From Alkaliphilus flagellatus (lineage in GTDB: Bacteria; Bacillota; Clostridia; Peptostreptococcales; Natronincolaceae), in NCBI RefSeq assembly GCF_018919215.1, contig NZ_JAHLQK010000004.1:124001-188000 (forward strand): DNA of 64,000 bases, given 5' to 3'. Position 1 is the stretch's first letter; every line of letters starts with the position of its first letter. The translations under genes and the position numbers were made by a program. Shown here in pieces: positions 60,889-64,000 of this stretch. Under the pieces are notes generated by a model that had not been told where the DNA came from, searched no databases, and saw nothing but the letters and a program-made list of their open reading frames with translations.

Positions 60889-61551
60889 CTAAAAAAATAA
60901 TATATAGTACAATAAACTAGAAAAAATAGGGACTGTTAAATTATCAAAACCCCAAGGAGAAAAACCTTCCAATATTGTAGCAAATACAGCTATTACTAAA
61001 CTCTTAAAAAGAATAATATTAGGTGAGTAAATAGTAAAGATTAAAAAACATACTAACAGAGAAGCAATAAACATAGTTAGTGTTCCCTCAAAAGATTTTT
61101 CATTATTAAAAACATAATATTTGCTTTTTCCAAATTTTTTACCTATTATTGCTGCTAAACCATCACCATAACCCATTATCAATGTACCTAATGCTCCTAT
61201 ATATGGTATTTTTATAATACCAAATGTAAAAATTACTAAAATTAAAAGCGAGATAGGAAAATATACCGTTCCCAAATCATTACTTCCACTTTTACGTTCC
61301 ATAGCATTAATTAGTTGAAACCGATATGATAAATAATTAATAATAATAAAAACCGATGGTAAAATTATCGCATACCATATATTATCAAAGTAAATCATAG
61401 CAATAATCCACCAATTAGATACTCCAATATGAATTAATTTTCTAGTTCCTTCTTTAGATAATTTATTTCTTTTTTCCAAAACAGTAGCAATACCAATAAG
61501 TATAAATATAAAAGCAAAAGAAATTATAATCCCTACTAAGTTTCTCTCCAT
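60889..61551 (-). CDS. Phosphatidate cytidylyltransferase/dolichol kinase-like membrane protein (VTE5-like)
   Basis: 220 residues with seven or so membrane helices. The segments STRKLIHIGVSNWW near residue 35 and GYGDGLAAIIGKKFGK near 125 followed by KSFEGTLTMFIAS are typical of the polyprenol/phytol kinase (SEC59/VTE5) group within the CDP-alcohol-like superfamily. It precedes the DUF92 gene in a two-gene unit. The substrate is not known. Confidence 0.82.
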   Translation of the reverse strand: MERNLVGIIISFAFIFILIGIATVLEKRNKLSKEGTRKLIHIGVSNWWIIAMIYFDNIWYAIILPSVFIIINYLSYRFQLINAMERKSGSNDLGTVYFPISLLILVIFTFGIIKIPYIGALGTLIMGYGDGLAAIIGKKFGKSKYYVFNNEKSFEGTLTMFIASLLVCFLIFTIYSPNIILFKSLVIAVFATILEGFSPWGFDNLTVPIFSSLLYYILFF

Positions 61552-61739
61552 TTAAACATATTCTCCCTTTTAAAAGTCATTTTTTCATATAGCTATTACA
61601 TAATGTTATAAATTTTTTATAATATTGTCAATGTTTGGCTCTATCAAACTAGACTATGTAATTACCCTAAATACTTCCTAATATTGTTTCTAATAGATTT
61701 TGTTCTATATGAAAATACTAACTATAAAGGAGTGATTAT

Positions 61740-61907
61740 ATGGCAAAAAATAAATCCAAAGAAAAACACATGGCTATGCCTATTGAAAATCATATAACTG
61801 CAGCCTGGGCAAATATAGATCACCTCAAGAGTGTATCGAGGGTGCCTATTCCCAATGAAACAGAAGTAAGAAATGCTAAGGAATGGGTAGATACTAATCA
61901 AAAATAA
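61740..61907 (+). CDS. DUF3787 protein
   Basis: 55 residues, MAMPIENHITAAWANIDHLK and VPIPNETEVRNAKEWVD, matching the short DUF3787 family of Clostridia, of unknown role. AAAGGAGTGATTAT directly before the ATG. Single gene between divergent and convergent neighbours. Confidence 0.8.
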   Translation: MAKNKSKEKHMAMPIENHITAAWANIDHLKSVSRVPIPNETEVRNAKEWVDTNQK

Positions 61908-61944
61908 ATAAATTTTTAGCTATAATTGAAGATATACTAGTTAA

Positions 61945-61983
61945 AATAAGAGACAAGATAAATGATTTACCTTGTCTCTTATT
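61945..61983. terminator. Bidirectional terminator (DUF3787/ThiF)
   Basis: Stem AATAAGAGACAAG / CTTGTCTCTTATT with A/T-rich flanks; lies between convergent genes. Confidence 0.8.
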
Positions 61984-61990
61984 TTCTATA

Positions 61991-63001
61991 CTAAAAACCT
62001 ATATACTTTCCGTATAATATTTTTGCTTTTATAGTATCAGAAATATTTTTGAGTATTGCTCTGCCATCATAAAACAAAGTAAACTCAATACCTTCAACTT
62101 CAAATTTTAAAAAGAAATTGTTTCTTCTCACTTCTATTCCTGTAGATTCTAATCTGCTCACAATACTATCTGCAGAAATATCATTATTCATAGGGTTTAC
62201 TTGTACACTATCCTTACCGCATAAAAAAATTACATCTTGTGAATTACGATTAAGAAACTCCAGTTTATTGTTACTACAAGCTGGACAATCTTCTTTATAA
62301 TTTATTTTTATAACCTCAAAATCATTATTCCAAACATCTATATACCTTAAATCTTTTATTACAGCCTCTGTTTTTCCGATCAATAGTTTTATAGCCTCTG
62401 TAGATTGAATAGATGCTATAATATTTACAATACTATTTAGTACCCCTACTAGATCACAGCTGTCTACAGATCCAGCTGGAGGTATATCTGGCATAATACA
62501 TCTTAAACATGGTGTTTGTTTAGGAATAATAGTATGGGTCATTCCAGTACTTCCAATAACAGCACCATATATCCAAGGTATATTTAATTTTATAGATGCA
62601 TCGTTAATAAGATATCGTATATTTAAATTATCTGTTGCGTCTAATATTAAGTCCATATCTTTACATATTGTTAATATATTGTTTGAGTTTACATCCTTTA
62701 TAATACTATCCACAATTATGTTAGTATTAATTTTTTTTAGCTTATATTCCGCAGCAATAGCCTTAGGCAAGTTATTTTTGATATCTTCCTCATCGAACAA
62801 TATTTGTCTCTGCAAATTAGACAGTTCAATATAGTCTCTATCAACAATCCTTATATAGCCTACTCCAGATCTTGCAAGGTTGTTTGCAATTACTGTTCCA
62901 AGAGCTCCACAGCCAATAACAACTACTTTTGATTCACTAAGTTTTTTCTGTCCTTGTTCTCCTATTTCATCAAACAGTATCTGTTTTGAATACCTTCCCA
63001 T
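61991..63001 (-). CDS. ThiF/MoeB-family adenylyltransferase
   Basis: 336 residues. ATP-binding E1-like fold with VVIGCGALGTVIANNLARSG and the D-R...N-Q-R motif (DRDYIELSNLQRQILF), a zinc site from PCLRCIMP and CPAC, and no rhodanese domain. These enzymes adenylate the C-terminus of a MoaD/ThiS-like carrier for molybdopterin, thiamine or thiocarboxylate transfer. The C-terminal 90 residues form an extra small domain that may resemble a ThiS-like fold. GGGGGAGTTAAA precedes the ATG. No moa or thi genes adjoin it, so the pathway is open. Confidence 0.88.
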   Translation of the reverse strand: MGRYSKQILFDEIGEQGQKKLSESKVVVIGCGALGTVIANNLARSGVGYIRIVDRDYIELSNLQRQILFDEEDIKNNLPKAIAAEYKLKKINTNIIVDSIIKDVNSNNILTICKDMDLILDATDNLNIRYLINDASIKLNIPWIYGAVIGSTGMTHTIIPKQTPCLRCIMPDIPPAGSVDSCDLVGVLNSIVNIIASIQSTEAIKLLIGKTEAVIKDLRYIDVWNNDFEVIKINYKEDCPACSNNKLEFLNRNSQDVIFLCGKDSVQVNPMNNDISADSIVSRLESTGIEVRRNNFFLKFEVEGIEFTLFYDGRAILKNISDTIKAKILYGKYIGF

Positions 63002-63072
63002 TTTAACTCCCCCATTTTAATATGGAACATAGATATAATTTCAGTACTCTTCACTCTAATTAAGATATTATT

Positions 63073-63165
63073 CTATAATACTTAATAAATACCTTCAGTA
63101 AGATATAAATATTAAACTATAATACTTAATAAATACCTTCAGTAAGATATAAATATTAAACTATA
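63073..63165. repeat. 44-bp tandem repeat, two copies
   Basis: The unit beginning ctataatacttaataaatacc is repeated with a period of 44 bp without differences, upstream of the ThiF gene and just beyond the PFOR terminator. A recent tandem duplication; no function evident. Confidence 0.85.
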
Positions 63166-63200
63166 ATACAGGCCAACTATTAATAATAGTTGGCCTGTAT
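63166..63200 (-). terminator. Terminator of the PFOR gene
   Basis: Stem ATACAGGCCAACTATT and its complement around three bases, five bases past the stop. Confidence 0.8.
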
Positions 63201-63204
63201 CTAT

Positions 63205-64000
63205 TTATTCATATTTCATTTCTGCTAATCGTTTATAGGTAGCATATCTTTCTTTCGCATCTTCCTCTGCTGCACTAAACAGTTCATCTGCGAGATGTGG
63301 GAATGTATTCATAATTTGAGAATATCTGATTTCGCTATGAATAAACTCTTTAAATGATGCTATTGGTTCTTTAGAATCTAGTATAAATGGATTTTTACCT
63401 TGTTTTTTTAGTTCAGGATTAAATCTGAATAAATGCCAGTATCCAGCTTCCACTGCCTTCTTTTCTTGTCTAACAGAGGTACCCATTCCACTTTTAATAC
63501 CGTGACTAATACATGGTGCATAACAAATAATAATCGATGGTCCTTTATAAGACTCTGCTTCTGTAATGGCTTTTACAAGTTGGTTCATATTAGCTCCTAG
63601 TGCAACCTTTGCTACATAAACATATCCATATGTAGTAAGCATTAAACTAAGATCTTTTTTCCGTATTTTTTTACCTGAAGCAGCAAATTTAGCTACTGCA
63701 GCTGTTGGTGTTGCTTTAGAAGCTTGCCCTCCAGTATTTGAGTATACCTCTGTATCCATTACTAATATATTTATGTCTTCCCCTGAAGCTAATACATGAT
63801 CCACTCCACCATAGCCAATATCATACGCCCATCCATCTCCACCAATAGCCCAAATCGATTTTTTAACTAGATGATCTTTACGATCTAAAATTTCCTTTAC
63901 AATTGGATGTTCTTTATGATTATGTGTATTTATCACTTCTAATAATTCTTTAGTGACTTCTTTAGTTTTTTCTCCATCATCTTTGTGTATTAACCATTGT
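63205..64000 (-). CDS. nifJ: Pyruvate:ferredoxin oxidoreductase, C-terminal part (runs off window)
   Basis: The C-terminal 265 codons; the frame is open to the window's right edge, so the ATG at 63936 is internal. The thiamine diphosphate-binding region GGDGWAYDIGYGGVDHVLA with VMDTEVYSNTGGQAS is intact, followed by the typical C-terminus (CISHGIKSGMGTS ... GYWHLFRFNP). PFOR oxidises pyruvate to acetyl-CoA and reduces ferredoxin, central to clostridial fermentation. The [4Fe-4S] and pyruvate-binding domains are to the right of the window. Confidence 0.95.
   Translation of the reverse strand, partial: QWLIHKDDGEKTKEVTKELLEVINTHNHKEHPIVKEILDRKDHLVKKSIWAIGGDGWAYDIGYGGVDHVLASGEDINILVMDTEVYSNTGGQASKATPTAAVAKFAASGKKIRKKDLSLMLTTYGYVYVAKVALGANMNQLVKAITEAESYKGPSIIICYAPCISHGIKSGMGTSVRQEKKAVEAGYWHLFRFNPELKKQGKNPFILDSKEPIASFKEFIHSEIRYSQIMNTFPHLADELFSAAEEDAKERYATYKRLAEMKYE

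Noticed and set aside
1-64000. tRNA or rRNA genes
   Set aside because: No cloverleaf-like or ribosomal RNA sequence was noticed on either strand; tRNAscan-SE would settle this.

Overview
The window is low-GC (about 30%), strongly minus-strand-biased DNA from an endospore-forming clostridium. It carries CwlD, a Spo0E-like regulator, LysM repeat proteins, pyruvate:ferredoxin oxidoreductase, a flavodiiron protein and a selenocysteine-type MsrA. The MsrA recalls Alkaliphilus and its relatives, where such an enzyme is known. The species assignment is an inference; I ran no database search.

Region 1 (1-7.0 kb) is mobile-element DNA: a DUF3991/Toprim primase-like gene cut by the window edge, parA-parB with a perfect 21-nt palindrome inside parB, and a decayed gene. 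After these come a HEPN/Toprim protein, a GC-rich non-coding segment and a second protein with a HEPN RX4H motif, possibly a defence module. The region ends in an N-terminally truncated Cu/Zn superoxide dismutase relic.

Region 2 (7.0-27.3 kb) is a 20-kb accessory island bounded by a 172-bp direct repeat of the 3' end of rpsD plus its terminator (6995-7166 and 27143-27314). This is what integration into the rpsD 3' end would leave. Its right margin holds plasmid/ICE debris: a relaxase with an internal deletion, a Spo0E-like protein and an XRE regulator. Most of the rest is a one-directional series of small standalone genes: GrpB, EamA, VOC, LD-carboxypeptidase, peptide deformylase, alpha/beta hydrolase, MBL-fold enzymes, GNATs, DUF3885 and DUF4177. 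Between about 12.9 and 25.7 kb these are separated by up to ten copies of one interspersed repeat, all in the same orientation. Read in the gene direction, a full copy contains an intrinsic terminator with a GAAA tetraloop, a spacer, a second inverted arm and an extended -10 promoter firing into the next gene. The series therefore looks like self-contained expression cassettes separated by terminator-promoter modules. No integrase gene is visible. A complete type I toxin-antitoxin locus of the holin-like toxin family, with two relics, is interspersed.

Region 3 (27.2-64 kb) looks like ordinary chromosome: rpsD (C-minus, zinc-free S4), SDR-type threonine dehydrogenase, an M16C protease, cinA, LysM and amidase envelope genes, a heterodimeric ABC exporter with a possible attenuated leader, and selenoprotein msrA. 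A YceG-TM2 fusion, cwlD, an NtrB/NtrC-type two-component system with a frameshifted regulator, and a cluster of small metal- or envelope-related proteins follow. The region ends with an S9 peptidase, a periplasmic-sensor GGDEF-EAL protein, rhomboid, flavodiiron protein, a uracil permease behind two tandem PyrR-type attenuators, a DUF92/VTE5-like pair, a ThiF/MoeB enzyme and the 3' part of the PFOR gene.
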